A program made the position numbers and the translations under genes. DNA of 22,653 nucleotides. It comes from Acidobacteriota bacterium (GTDB lineage: Bacteria; Acidobacteriota; Vicinamibacteria; Vicinamibacterales; UBA2999). Below, piece by piece: positions 7,357 through 17,400 of the stretch (positions are counted from its first letter, which is position 1; each line of letters opens with the position of its first letter). The notes beneath the pieces are model-generated. The model saw nothing but the letters and a program-made list of their open reading frames with translations, searched no databases and had not been told where the DNA came from. The DNA lies in contig JADZBZ010000040.1 of the NCBI GenBank assembly GCA_020851835.1, forward strand, positions 1-22,653, given 5' to 3'.

Positions 7357-8303
7357 GGTTGCCCCGCCAGTGCAGCTCCGGACGCGGCGAGGATCCCAGC
7401 GTCGCCTACCTCACCAGCCTCGACGACGAACGGCCCGCCTGCGATGTCAGTCCCGTTCGCCTGCAGGACAAAGGGCACGCGTGGAACGATGCCGCCCACC
7501 GCGAAGACCCCGTTGGCGTCGCTCGAGCGTAGACCGGTGATCAATTCTTCGGCCGCTCCAGCATCGACCATGCTTTCTTGGTATTCAACGCCGAGGCGGG
7601 CGCCGGCAATTGGCCGCCCGCTCTCGTCTACGACTCTGCCTTGGATTCGAGCCTCCCGTTCCATGCAAGGCCCCACCAACTCGCGGCGCTCACCCTGGCT
7701 CACCTCGACGGCCACGGCAAGTGGTGCATAGCCTGGCGAACCGAAGACCGCCGATACCGTACCGGGAAGCACGTCCCGCACCTCGAACGATCCGTCGGCG
7801 GTCCTTGCTCCATGGCTGACGATGTTGTGCTCGGTGCGGCTGTTGACCCGGATGGTCGCCGGCAGCGGTACTCCGCTCAGGCAATCGACAACCCGGCCGG
7901 CGAGGACAGCTTCGCGTTTCATCCTCAACACGGGAAATGCGTCAAGTTGCTCACGAAGCCTGGTCAGAGAGATTCGGTAGGTCGCGAATGAGGGTTTCCT
8001 TGCAATCAAGACGTCTAAGCTGCTCTCAGGCGTGTCAACTGAGAACGAACCGCCCGACGACGATGTTGCTGTAATTGCTGAGGTTTCGGGCCCATTCGCC
8101 GGCGCCCTCGTGAACACAACACCCGCCATCGGCTGACCCGTGACGTCATCAACCACCAGACCTGAAAGCAAACTGTTTCGTCCAACGGCGGAGGGCTGCA
8201 GCACAAACAACGAACCAAGCAGCACGACGGCGGCTGTGGTGACGCCGATCAGGCGCCTATGCGTCAGGGCCGATTGCCTCATCGAGAAATTCAGAATGCC
8301 CAC
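7353..8303 (-). CDS. Exported protein with three carboxypeptidase-regulatory-like repeats
   Basis: This protein of about 316 residues has a hydrophobic export or anchor segment near residues 18-41. Three repeats of a prealbumin-like fold follow, each opening with a G-x-V-V-D-x-x-(S/T)-G-x-P core: GLVVDDVTGQPMAG, GRVVDCLSGVPLPA and GRVVDESGRPIAGA. These match carboxypeptidase regulatory-like domains, which act as structural or ligand-binding modules on secreted proteins and TonB-linked receptors. I prefer the GTG at 8303 because AAAGGTG lies upstream at the right distance; this start overlaps the end of the gene before it by 13 bases. An ATG at 8282 is the alternative and lacks a ribosome binding site. 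The overlap on both sides places it as the middle cistron of three. No substrate is suggested. Confidence 0.75.
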   Translation of the reverse strand: MGILNFSMRQSALTHRRLIGVTTAAVVLLGSLFVLQPSAVGRNSLLSGLVVDDVTGQPMAGVVFTRAPANGPETSAITATSSSGGSFSVDTPESSLDVLIARKPSFATYRISLTRLREQLDAFPVLRMKREAVLAGRVVDCLSGVPLPATIRVNSRTEHNIVSHGARTADGSFEVRDVLPGTVSAVFGSPGYAPLAVAVEVSQGERRELVGPCMEREARIQGRVVDESGRPIAGARLGVEYQESMVDAGAAEELITGLRSSDANGVFAVGGIVPRVPFVLQANGTDIAGGPFVVEAGEVGDAGILAASGAALAGQP

Positions 8304-8922
8304 ATGATCACCTTTATGTCGGCTGAGAGAACGTTCGGACTCACCGATGATGGAGAGATCCACCCACTGTCGCCATAGCAAGTCGAGCCTGAGCACCACA
8401 GAACGGTGTTGAAGGACGGATAATACGCCGTGGCGACGTCCTCATCCTCGTCACACCAGTCGAGCTCATCGATATCCATGAACTGACCTGTGTACGTAAA
8501 CGTGACGCCGTTCAGCCCGGCGTTCTCACACGGCTCGTCTGACACCAATCCCCGGTGAAACGCGTACCGCTGTGTCCCCTGGTTGCTGGATTGCGGCGAG
8601 GAGGTGCAGGAATCCCACTGATAATTGCCGTCGATGTATTGGTAGCCCCAGAACTGATTGGAGTCACTCTTGTTACCGGCGTTGGAGTTGACGCCCCAGT
8701 TGCCCCAAGGCACGCTGTGCTCGATTGGGAAGCACGTAGCGAGGTCGCCTTGGCATTCGGCTGCGATCGTGCCGAAGGTGTAGCGATTGTGTTCTGCCAA
8801 GAGCGGTCCAGAGTGCACGTGCCCGGTATCGGCTCGACCCGCTCGCCCCGCAACCGGATGTTGGTGAACGGACTGACGGTGACCATCAGTGCGACCGCGA
8901 TGACCATCAACAGAGAGCGCAT
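8291..8922 (-). CDS. Secreted Cys/Trp-rich protein of unknown function, reading frame broken
   Basis: A strong ribosome binding site (GGAGGG at 8930-8935, seven bases from the ATG at 8922) begins a signal peptide, MRSLLMVIAVALMVTVSPF. That frame then turns into low-quality Ser/Thr/Arg text, while a neighbouring frame, open from about 8920, carries an ordinary protein from about 8818 to the stop at 8291: LAEHNRYTFGTIAAECQGD, FWGYQYIDGNYQWDSC, DIDELDWCDEDEDVATAYYP and so on. The two parts together are 632 bases, one short of a multiple of three, so a single-base change around 8815-8860 is the simplest explanation. It may be a true mutation or a sequencing error. Intact, the protein would be about 210 residues, exported, with roughly seven cysteines probably in disulfides. 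I do not recognise the family. It is the first cistron of a three-gene unit. Confidence 0.6.
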
Positions 8923-9340
8923 ATCAATACCCTCCAGCGAGCGTCGTTGACCTACTTCGCTTTGGTACCCCCCCGGAATAATGTCAAGAAATTTCGTCAA
9001 GGCCCAGATGCCAGCACAGCTCGACCGCGACGGACCGATCAGGCGGCGACGCCCACCTCCGCACATCGACCCTGCGCGGGTCGGTCAGGGGCTGGGCTTG
9101 ATCATTCAGTGCACGGTTCCGCTGCGACCCTCCCGGTATCGTCGCACCTGCTGGCCAGGGCGGCGGTCCGGGAACGGTACGAACCGGGCGAACTCGAAGT
9201 ACCATCCGTCGATAGGCCGTGAGCGTCGGCCGGGCGCGCCCTGAACGAACCTGACACCTGCCCGGTTGAGACGAGGAGGCCACGGCGCGGTCGGCCCATC
9301 ACGACTGGACTGTCGGGCAACGTTGGACCAAGGAGCCATC
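8923..9340. other. Divergent intergenic region, no gene seen
   Basis: This stretch separates the minus-strand secreted-protein unit from the plus-strand peptidase. On the minus strand TTGACA (plus coordinates 8982-8987) and a second TTGAC about 14 bases further upstream could be -35 elements, but no good -10 follows. A seven-C run lies at 8968-8974. Open frames here on either strand are short and lack ribosome binding sites. One minus-strand frame ending at 9106 reads DGWYFEFARFVPFPDRR, but it has no other support. Confidence 0.5.
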
Positions 9341-10927
9341 ATGCGCGTTCGAACCCTCGCCGCCGTCTCACTCGTATCCCTGCTCGCGGCGTCGGCGCCC
9401 CTGGCTCAGGAGACGATCGACCGCGACATCTACTGGAAGATCCGCCGCGAGGCGACGGACAACTCGCACATCATGCGCACGCTGCAGGTGCTCACCGATC
9501 TCTACGGGCCGCGCCTGACCGGATCTCCCAACCTGAAGGGCGCGTCCGACTGGGTGGTGAAGGAAACCACGGCGTGGGGGCTGAAGAACGCACACCTCGA
9601 GCCCTGGGACTTCGGCCACCCCGGCTGGCTCAACGAGAAGCTGTCGGTGCACGTCGTGTCGCCGGTCAAGGACGCGCTCGTCGTGGAGGCCCTGGCCTGG
9701 ACGCCCGGCACCAACGGCGCCGTCACGGCTCCGGTCGTGACGCTGGAGCTGCCGCAGCGGCCCACCAAGGAGCGCCTGGCGCAGTTCTTCGACGAGCAGC
9801 GCGCGAAGGTGAAGGGCCGCATCGTGATGGCCGGCCCGCCGCAGGTGCTCGAGGTGACCATCGTCCCACCGGCCAAGCGACGCGAAGACAACGACGTCAA
9901 GGCCCAGTTCTCGGGCGCGAGTACGCCGGGCGGCCCGCCGGGCCCGCCGCAGGCCGCGCAGCCGAAGCCGGACCCGAACGTGGTCCCCGCCAACCAGGTG
10001 GCCGAGCAGGTCGATCAATTCCTGGTGGAGGCCGGGGCGGTCGGCCGCGTGAACGACGCGGGCCGCGATCACGGTCAGATCCGCGCGTTCAACAACCGCA
10101 CCTTCGATGTGGCGAAAGCGGTGCCGACGGTGGTCATGCGCAACGAGGACTTCGGCCGCCTGTGGCGCCTGTCCGCCGCGGGGCAGACCGTCGAGCTCGA
10201 GATGAACATCGTCAACCGGACCTATCCGGAGGGGGCGACGCAGTACAACGTGGTGGCCGAAATTCCTGGCACCGACAAGGCGCAGGAAGTCGTGATGCTG
10301 GGCGGCCACCTCGACTCATGGCACTCGGCCACCGGCGCCACCGACAACGCGATCGGTTGCGCGACGATGCTCGAGGCCATTCGCATCCTGAACGCCATTG
10401 GCGTCAAGCCCCGCCGCACCATCCGCGTGGCGCTCTGGAGCGGCGAGGAGCAGGGACTGCTCGGCTCGCAGGCCTACGTGAAGGAGCACTTCGGCTCCTT
10501 CGAGAATCCGAAGCCCGAGTACGCCAATTTCGGAGGCTACTTCAACATCGATTCGGGCACCGGCCGTGCGCGCGGGATGACGGTCTTCGGTCCGCCCGAG
10601 GACGCGCGCATCCTGCGCGAGGCCACCGCGCCTTTCGCCGACAACGGCTTTCTTGGCGCCACCTCGACGACCAGCCGCCGCCGTGGCGGATCCGATCACA
10701 CCTCGTTCAACGAGGCCGGGCTCCCCGGCATCGGCGTGTCACAGGACCCCATCGAGTACGGCACCGACACCTGGCACACCAATCTCGACACCTACGAGCG
10801 CATCATCGAGGACGACGCACGACAGAGCGCCATGGTGATTGCAGCGGCCGTCTACGACCTGGCGAAGCGAGACGCCTTGCTGCCGCGGCTGCAGAAGGAC
10901 ACGATGCCGGCGCCGCCAACGCCGTAG
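9341..10927 (+). CDS. Secreted M28-family zinc aminopeptidase
   Basis: This 528-residue protein has a signal peptide (residues 1-22, ending in PLAQ) and a complete M28 metallopeptidase site. Zinc ligands are His323 in GGHLDSW, Asp335 in ATDNAIG, Glu370 in SGEEQG, Asp404 in NIDSG and His479 in DTWHTNLDTYE, with Glu369 as general base. The insert at about 100-290 is like the protease-associated lid found in carboxypeptidase Q relatives. It includes a Pro/Gly-rich stretch near residues 195-215 (GGPPGPPQAAQPKP), probably a flexible loop. M28 enzymes release N-terminal amino acids or split dipeptides outside the cytoplasm, consistent with scavenging from protein. The ATG at 9341 is chosen over an upstream GTG because AGGAG precedes it by five bases and the signal peptide starts there. 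It is transcribed alone. Confidence 0.92.
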   Translation: MRVRTLAAVSLVSLLAASAPLAQETIDRDIYWKIRREATDNSHIMRTLQVLTDLYGPRLTGSPNLKGASDWVVKETTAWGLKNAHLEPWDFGHPGWLNEKLSVHVVSPVKDALVVEALAWTPGTNGAVTAPVVTLELPQRPTKERLAQFFDEQRAKVKGRIVMAGPPQVLEVTIVPPAKRREDNDVKAQFSGASTPGGPPGPPQAAQPKPDPNVVPANQVAEQVDQFLVEAGAVGRVNDAGRDHGQIRAFNNRTFDVAKAVPTVVMRNEDFGRLWRLSAAGQTVELEMNIVNRTYPEGATQYNVVAEIPGTDKAQEVVMLGGHLDSWHSATGATDNAIGCATMLEAIRILNAIGVKPRRTIRVALWSGEEQGLLGSQAYVKEHFGSFENPKPEYANFGGYFNIDSGTGRARGMTVFGPPEDARILREATAPFADNGFLGATSTTSRRRGGSDHTSFNEAGLPGIGVSQDPIEYGTDTWHTNLDTYERIIEDDARQSAMVIAAAVYDLAKRDALLPRLQKDTMPAPPTP

Positions 10928-10939
10928 CCGAGCGCCATC

Positions 10940-11065
10940 GGGCCTCGACGCCGGGACTGAAGTCCCGGCGCTCCGTTCATGAAGGCCCGGCGCTTTCGTT
11001 CAGGGCCTCGACGCCGGGACTTCAGTCCCGGCGCTCCGTGGGGGAAGGCCCGGCGCCCCGTTCAG
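10940..11065. repeat. Two tandem 63-bp repeat units, each with a perfect palindrome
   Basis: Unit 1 (10940-11002) and unit 2 (11003-11065) are near-identical. Each opens GGGCCTCGA and then has a palindrome with ten-base arms CGCCGGGACT and AGTCCCGGCG around two bases (10949-10970, loop GA; 11012-11033, loop TC). CTCCGT, then GAAGGCCCGGCGC, then CGTTCAG follow. The palindromes begin 22 and 85 bases after the M28 stop codon. They could fold in RNA as strong hairpins and act as a transcription end or a mobile REP-like element. A third copy lies inside the kinase gene at 20638-20657. Confidence 0.85.
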
Positions 11066-11112
11066 GGCTGAGGTCGCGGCCTCCGCGGCGCTTCGGTCCA
11101 ATCGCTGGCTGA

Positions 11113-11118
11113 TACACT
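11113..11118 (+). promoter_or_regulatory. Weak candidate -10 box for the caspase operon
   Basis: TACACT within GCTGATACACTGG lies about 70 bases upstream of the first caspase gene and matches four of six -10 positions. No convincing -35 is present. It is one of few AT-leaning spots in this gap, which makes it the best guess only. Confidence 0.2.
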
Positions 11119-11186
11119 GGCCGCCGCCGCACACCGCCCTGAGTCCGACCGTTCCCCGGCCAGCGTCGGCGTGAGAGGAAAGGCTC

Positions 11187-14100
11187 TTGCCCAACCGAAT
11201 CTATGCCCTGCTCGTGGGCATCAACGACTACGGCACGCCGATCCGAAAACTCGCGGGCTGTCTCAACGACGTGGATCGCCTCCACGGCTACCTCCAGCAC
11301 CATGTCCAGGGGCAGGAACTGGTCGCCGAGGTCCTGAAGGACGCACAGGCCACCAGGGCCGGCATCATCGATGGCTTTCGCACCCACCTCGGCCAGGCGG
11401 GGCCCGGCGACGTGGCCCTGTTCCAGTTCTGCGGCCACGGGGCGCGATGGGCCTCGAACGCCGCCTTTCGCGAGTTCTATCCCGAGGGCAAAGACGAGGG
11501 GCTGGTCTGCTTCGACAGCCGCCCGAACGGGTACGACCTGGCCGACAAGGAACTGGCCGTCCTCATCGAGGAGGTGGCCAGTGGCGGGGCGCAGACGGCG
11601 ATACTGCTCGACTGCTGCCACTCGGGCTCGGGCACCCGCGGCGCCGATGCCTTTCGCGGCCTCACGCCGCGCCTGACCGACGAGGTGACGACCGAGCGTC
11701 CGCTCGACACCTACCTCGACGGCCACTTCACGCGGCTGCGCGATGCCAGGCAGCCGCTCGTCATCCCGACGGGCCGCCACATCCTGCTGGCCGCGTGCGA
11801 GCGCGGGCAGCTGGCCCAGGAATCGGCCGACCAGAGCGGAGTGTTCACGAGCACGCTGGTGGAAGTGCTCGAGAGGTCGGGCGGCGCTCTGAGCTACGCC
11901 GACGTGTTCGTCCGCTGTCGCGCCGCGGTCCGGTCGCGGGCCTTCGACCAGGATCCGCAGTTCGAGGCCTACGAACACTTCGACGCGCGCACCGGATTCC
12001 TGGGGCGCGATGTGGTGCGCACGCCGCGCCGCTACGCCGCCTGGTTCGACCTGGGCGCATGGACGGTGGACTGCGGGGCCATCCACGGCGTGCCGGCCGG
12101 GCCAGACTCGCAGGTGGCCCTCGCGCTGTACCGGGAAGACGATGCGGCAAGACCCGTCGGCACCGCGACGGTGGTGCGGGTCGGAGCGCAGCACAGCGAC
12201 ATCGCACTCGACTTCGCGAGCGAGGAGTCGGCCCGGTATCTCGCCGAGATCACCAGCCTGCCGTCCGCTCCCACACTGGTGGCCTTCGCGGGCGACGACG
12301 ACACGCGCGCAGCCGTGCAGGAGACCCTGGACCAGGACAGCACGGTGCGGGTGAGCCTCGTCGGTGCGAACGAGCCGTCCCAATACCGCCTGACGGCCGG
12401 CGAGGGCCGGCTGTCGCTGGCCCAGGTGGGTCGCGAACCGGACATCGGCTTCGTCGAGCTGGCGGGCGGAGGGACCTACGAACGGGCGGCGGCCTCGCTG
12501 CTGCCCACCCTCAGGCACGTCATGGAGTGGGAGCGGCTGCTGGCGCTGCAAAACCCCCGCACGAAGATGGACACGTCGAAGGTGGAAGTCGTCCTCGAGG
12601 AGGAGACCGACGCTGGCGGCACGCTGGCACACGAGGGGGCACACGCCACCCTCTACTGCACCCGCACGGGCAGCCAGTGGCGTCACATCAAGTGCCGCTT
12701 CAAGGTGCGCAACCGCACGGCGCAGCCTCTGCACCTGCTGCTCGCGTACTTCTCGACGGCATACGGAGTGCACATTCAGAAGAACGAGGAGATTCCGGCG
12801 GGAGACGCGTGGATGACCCTGTGGGGAGACGCGCCACTCGAGTACTTCTACCTGGACGAGGGCATCGACGAGTCGTACGAGCGCTTCACGCTGATCGCAT
12901 CCACTGAGCGGATTGACGACTTCCTGCTGGCGCAGGACGACCTCGAGTTCGGCCGCCCGCTCGATACCCGTGGCATCGCCAGCGTCATGCCGCCGCGGGA
13001 CGTGCTGCACCGCAACGAATGGTTCGCCAGGCCCTGCACCATCCGGGTCGTCCGCCAGACCGACCAGGTTGGCCCCGCCGACACGCGTGTGGCGCGCGGT
13101 CAGATCCTCGTCAAGGGCCATCCGGCAGTCACGGCACGCGTCAGCATGGGCGCCGCCCGGCCGGCCGGCCGCGGCGTCGGTACGGCGGCCGACTTCGGCA
13201 CCGCGTTCGAAGCGCGCGGGCTGACACTGGTGAACTTCGCCGGTACCCGCGGCGGTGACGACCTCAGCGTCCTCGAGCTCACCGACATCCAGAACGCCGC
13301 CTCACTGAAGGACAACCCCCTCGAGATCGCCGTGTCAGTGCCGCTCGCCGAAGACGAGGGTTTGCTGCCCGTGGTGTATGACGGCCAGCACGTCCTGCTG
13401 GGCGGGGCGCCGCGAAAGGAGGCCGACGGCACGCTGTGCCTGAGCATCGATCGCATCCCGGAGCGCGCCGAGACCGAGCGCGGCCTGAGCGACTCGCTGA
13501 AGCTCTACTTCTTCAAGACCGTTCTCAGGCACGACAACGTCAACCAGCTGCGCTGGGTGGATTACAGGGCGAACGGCACCGTCCGGCACCAGGCGAGCGG
13601 AGTGGCCGACAAGGTGGCAGCCGCCCGCCGCGTGCTGCTGCTCGTGCACGGAATCATCGGCGACACCGAGGGCATGGCCGCGGGCGTCAAGGCGTGCGGG
13701 CTGGACCGGCAGTTCGACCTGGTGCTCACCTACGACTACGAGAACCTCTCCACGAAGATCGAAGACACCGCGAGGCACCTCAAAGCGCAGCTGGCCGACG
13801 CCGGGTTGCACGACCGCGACGACACGCACCTGACCCTCCTGGTGCATTCCATGGGCGGCCTGGTATCGCGATGGTTCATCGAGCGCGAGGGGGGCCATCG
13901 ACTGGTGGATCACCTGGTGATGTGCGGCACCCCCAACAACGGCTCCCCGTTCGGACGTATCGACGACGCGCGCAGGATTCTCACGATGCTCACCGGGCTG
14001 GCGCTGAACTATGCGCCGGCCCTCATCCCGTTCAGCAGCGCCGTGCTGCTGCTGCTGAACCGGTCGAAGTCGCTCACGCCGACGCTCGAGCAGATGCACC

Positions 14101-14432
14101 CCGCTTCGGACTTCATCCGCACGTTGAACGAGAGCGATGACCCCGGCATTCCGTACACCATCCTGGCCGGCGACGTGGCCGCCTACGAGGAGCCCTCCGA
14201 CGCGCTCTTTGCGCGCATGGTGGCCAAGACCGGCCAAAGCGTCGCGTTCGACCTCCTCTTCGCCAACCAGGCCAATGACATCGCGGTGGGCGTCGAGAGC
14301 ATCCTGGGCATCCACGGCAATCGGCAGACGCCACCTCTGCGGAAGAACGTCGCCTGCCACCACCTGAACTACTTTCTGTCGGCGCCGGGCCAGCAGGCGC
14401 TGACGTCGGTGCGCTGGTCAGGCGGCGCATGA
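11187..14432 (+). CDS. Caspase-like C14 peptidase fused to a lipase-like alpha/beta hydrolase
   Basis: This 1081-residue cytoplasmic protein has no signal or membrane segment. Residues 5-270 form a caspase/metacaspase-like domain: YALLVGINDY opening strand, catalytic His84 in FQFCGHG and Cys144 in LLDCCHSG. Residues about 280-620 form a beta-rich region of a type I recall following caspase domains in other bacteria (GAIHGV, LQNPRTKM, then a RVRNRT-like beta sandwich and LAQDDLEF). Residues about 810-1070 form a serine hydrolase: HG at 821-822 for the oxyanion hole, nucleophile Ser888 in VHSMGG, CGTPNNGSPFG after it, Asp1031 in NDIAVGVES and His1058 or His1059 in CHHLNYF, giving a full triad as in PGAP1/lipase-type esterases. 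The start is TTG at 11187, with AGAGGAAAGG just before it. The stop overlaps the next gene by ATGA. Substrates are unknown; a protease-controlled lipase acting on membranes is my inference. Confidence 0.85.
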   Translation: MPNRIYALLVGINDYGTPIRKLAGCLNDVDRLHGYLQHHVQGQELVAEVLKDAQATRAGIIDGFRTHLGQAGPGDVALFQFCGHGARWASNAAFREFYPEGKDEGLVCFDSRPNGYDLADKELAVLIEEVASGGAQTAILLDCCHSGSGTRGADAFRGLTPRLTDEVTTERPLDTYLDGHFTRLRDARQPLVIPTGRHILLAACERGQLAQESADQSGVFTSTLVEVLERSGGALSYADVFVRCRAAVRSRAFDQDPQFEAYEHFDARTGFLGRDVVRTPRRYAAWFDLGAWTVDCGAIHGVPAGPDSQVALALYREDDAARPVGTATVVRVGAQHSDIALDFASEESARYLAEITSLPSAPTLVAFAGDDDTRAAVQETLDQDSTVRVSLVGANEPSQYRLTAGEGRLSLAQVGREPDIGFVELAGGGTYERAAASLLPTLRHVMEWERLLALQNPRTKMDTSKVEVVLEEETDAGGTLAHEGAHATLYCTRTGSQWRHIKCRFKVRNRTAQPLHLLLAYFSTAYGVHIQKNEEIPAGDAWMTLWGDAPLEYFYLDEGIDESYERFTLIASTERIDDFLLAQDDLEFGRPLDTRGIASVMPPRDVLHRNEWFARPCTIRVVRQTDQVGPADTRVARGQILVKGHPAVTARVSMGAARPAGRGVGTAADFGTAFEARGLTLVNFAGTRGGDDLSVLELTDIQNAASLKDNPLEIAVSVPLAEDEGLLPVVYDGQHVLLGGAPRKEADGTLCLSIDRIPERAETERGLSDSLKLYFFKTVLRHDNVNQLRWVDYRANGTVRHQASGVADKVAAARRVLLLVHGIIGDTEGMAAGVKACGLDRQFDLVLTYDYENLSTKIEDTARHLKAQLADAGLHDRDDTHLTLLVHSMGGLVSRWFIEREGGHRLVDHLVMCGTPNNGSPFGRIDDARRILTMLTGLALNYAPALIPFSSAVLLLLNRSKSLTPTLEQMHPASDFIRTLNESDDPGIPYTILAGDVAAYEEPSDALFARMVAKTGQSVAFDLLFANQANDIAVGVESILGIHGNRQTPPLRKNVACHHLNYFLSAPGQQALTSVRWSGGA

Positions 14433-17400
14433 ACCCCATTTTGGACACCGCTTCATCAGACGAAACGGAGGTGCTGCCCTTTGCGCGGCACCATGCCTTC
14501 ATCATCGGCATCGATGCCTACCAGCAGGTGTCGCCGCTGAAGACGGCGGTCAGCGATGCGCGGAAGCTGGCGGAGGTGCTGACCAACATGCAGCACTTCC
14601 AGGTGTATCCGCCGCTGCTGAATCCAACGGGCCAGACGGTGCGGACGCTGCTGCACGAGACGCTGGCGCAGACGGTGGGCCCCGACGACCGCGTGCTGTT
14701 CTACTTCGCCGGACACGGAATCGCCCGCGACGGCGACGACGGTCCAGCCGGCTACCTGGTTCCAGCCGATGCCGACCCCGCTGTCCTGACAACGTTCATC
14801 CCGATGTCGGAACTGCAGGACGCGCTGCAGGCGCTGCCGTGCCGCCACCTGCTGCTGATCCTGGACTGCTGTTTCTCGGGCGCGTTCAAGTGGTCCAGCC
14901 AGACGCGCGCCATCGGCACGCTGATGCCGAAGCGGATCTACAAGGAGCGCTTCGATCGCTTCATCGAAGACCAGGCCTGGCAGGTGATCGCGTCGGCCGC
15001 CTACGACCAGAAGGCCATGGACGTGCTGCAGGGGCGGGCCACCGGCGATCGCGGGGTCGTGGCGACGACGGCCAGCGACCTGCACTCACCCTTCGCGCAG
15101 GCCCTCTTCGACGGCCTGGCCGGTGACGCCGACGCGCGGACCGACCGCGAAGGTGACGGCGTCATCACGGCCACGGAGCTCTATTCCTACGTCCGCGACC
15201 GCGTCGAGCCCGAAACCATCGAGGCCGGCCAGAGCCTGCGACAGACGCCCGGCTTCTTCCCGCTCCGCAAGCACGACAAGGGCGAGTTCATTTTCCTGCA
15301 CCCGCACCACCGGCTGAACCTGCCCCCGCGTCCGTCGCGAAGTCCGTACAAGGGACTTGAATCGTTCGACGAGTCCGACCGGCTGCTCTTCTACGGACGC
15401 GATCGCGTCGTCCACGAGCTGCAGGCCGTGGCGGCGACCGCCCGCTTGGTGGTGGTGAGCGGCGCGTCGGGCACCGGCAAATCGTCGGTCGTCAAGGCGG
15501 GACTGCTGCCGCTGCTCCGCGAGGCGGGCTTCCACATCCTCCCGGTGATCCGGCCTGGGGTCCGTCCGCTCGAGGTGCTCGAGCAGGCGCTGGCCGGGGC
15601 CGGCGGGCCTGACGAGCCGAAGGCGGTGCTCATCGTCGATCAGTTCGAGGAGCTGATCACGCGCTGCGCCAGCGACGCGGAACGGCAGGCCTTCACGGCC
15701 AGGCTCCGTCAGGTGGTCGGCGACGAGGCCCGTATCCACCGCGTCATCATCACCGTACGATCCGACTTCGAGCCGCAGCTGAGCGGCGGCGACCTCAAGG
15801 ATGCCTGGCGCGCCGGCCGCTACACGGTGCCCCCTTTCACGCTCGAGGAGCTGAAGGAAGTCGTCCTCATGCCGACGATTCAGGAGGTGCTGATCTTCGA
15901 TCCACCGGAGCTGGTGGACGAGATCGTCGGCGAGGTGGTGCAGTCGCCCGGCGCGCTGCCGCTGCTGTCATACGCGCTCAACGAGCTGTACGAGGCCTAT
16001 CGTGTGAGCGGCCGCGAGGACCGGGCGCTGCGCCAGACCGACTTCGAGCGGCTGGGCGGCGTGATGGGCGCGCTGCGGAGCCGGGCCGACAGCCTGTACC
16101 AGTCGCTTCCGCCCGCGCAACAGGCGACGATGAGGAAGATCCTGCTGCGCATGGTGTCGGTGGAAGGCGAGCTGGCCAGCCGCCGCGTGTCGATGACCGA
16201 CCTCGATTACTCGTCCGAGGAGAACCCTCGCGTGCAGGAAGTCGTGGAACGGCTGGTGGAGGCGCGGCTGGTGGTGAAGGGCCACGACTACATCGAGCCG
16301 GCCCACGACGCGCTGGTGCGCGCCTGGAAGACGCTGCACGACTGGATTCACCAGGTTGGCCGCGACACGCTCATGCTGGGCGAGCGGCTCGACCCCGAGG
16401 CGGATCAGTTCGCCCGGACCGGCGACCGCACGTTGCTGTGGAACAAGAACCCCAATCTCGCGGTCGCGGCCAGGGTGCTGACCAGGCCGGATCACGGCTT
16501 CAACGCCAAAGAAGTGGCGTTCATCCGCAAGAGCGTGGCGCGCAACCGGCGCCGGACGCGCATCGCTTGGTACATCACGGCGGCGACCGTGCTGGCTCTG
16601 GCCGTGCTGTCGCTCTGGGCGCTGATCGAACGGGGGACGGCCCAGCTCAACGCCGAACAAGCCGAGAACGAAAAGGACCGCGCGCTAAGAAGCCTGTTCT
16701 CGGGCCTGCAGCTCAACATGGAGGCCGGCCAGCCCGGCAGCGTGTGCGCGCACGGGCTCTGCGACGCGGCTCCGCCCGGCGACGAGGACGACCAGGCCTG
16801 GCTCTCCATCGGACGCCTGCCGGACAACATGCCGGACAGCTTCGGCGAAACACCCGTCTCGCGCGACTTCGCCGCCGCGCGGCAGTTCGGCCAGGGACAC
16901 GTGTTCGTGTACGCGCACGACGGCCTGACCCAGGACAGCGAGATCACGCCCGGCAGCGACAACCTCGGCTTTGCCGAGAACGCCTTGCGCTGGCTGACCC
17001 CGCTGACCGAGGAAGAAGGGTGCACGGAGGAAAAGACCTCCATCGTGCTGTGGGAGGGTACCTACGTGCGCGCCGGCCAGCTCGAGCAGGTGCGCAACTT
17101 CATCGTGCGGCGGGGCTGGACGCTGCAGGTGACGAGCCCGGAGACGCTGGAGGCCGATCTGCGTTGCTCGGAGGTGCTGTGGTACCTGAGCGACTGGAAT
17201 CCGCCCCCCGATTTCGCGACCCGGCACGTGCCGGCCATCGAGGCGTTCGTGCGCGCCGGCGGCGGCCTCCTCGTGGGCGGCCTCGGCTGGTCGTTCGAGC
17301 AGCAATCAGGGCCGGGTGGTACGGCGGCCACCACGCCCTACGCCGCCGACGAGCTGGGAGAGCCCTTCGGGTTCACGTTCACCGGCGATGCCTTCACCTC

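Noticed and set aside
8512..8815. Continuation of the signal-peptide frame of the secreted protein to the stop at 8512
   Set aside because: The residues are Ser/Thr/Arg/Pro-rich noise, while the neighbouring frame carries structured sequence with cysteines and tryptophans.
9106..9342. Minus-strand frame reading DGWYFEFARFVPFPDRR near its end
   Set aside because: The start lacks a ribosome binding site, it overlaps the M28 start region, and the rest is shadow-like; kept only as a note in the intergenic entry.
10940..11065. Possible CRISPR array or attachment site
   Set aside because: Only two units, no distinct spacers, no cas genes or integrase; the palindromes fit a REP-like repeat better.
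11171..12907. GTG-started plus-strand frame overlapping the caspase gene start
   Set aside because: The protein is an Arg/Gly/Pro-rich shadow in another frame; the TTG at 11187 begins the conserved caspase strand.
11022..13121. Very long minus-strand open frame (about 699 codons) across the M28-caspase repeat gap and the first caspase gene
   Set aside because: It is antisense to a clear caspase gene with catalytic motifs. Its own translation is Arg/Ala/Gly/His-rich without domains, as high-GC shadow frames are.
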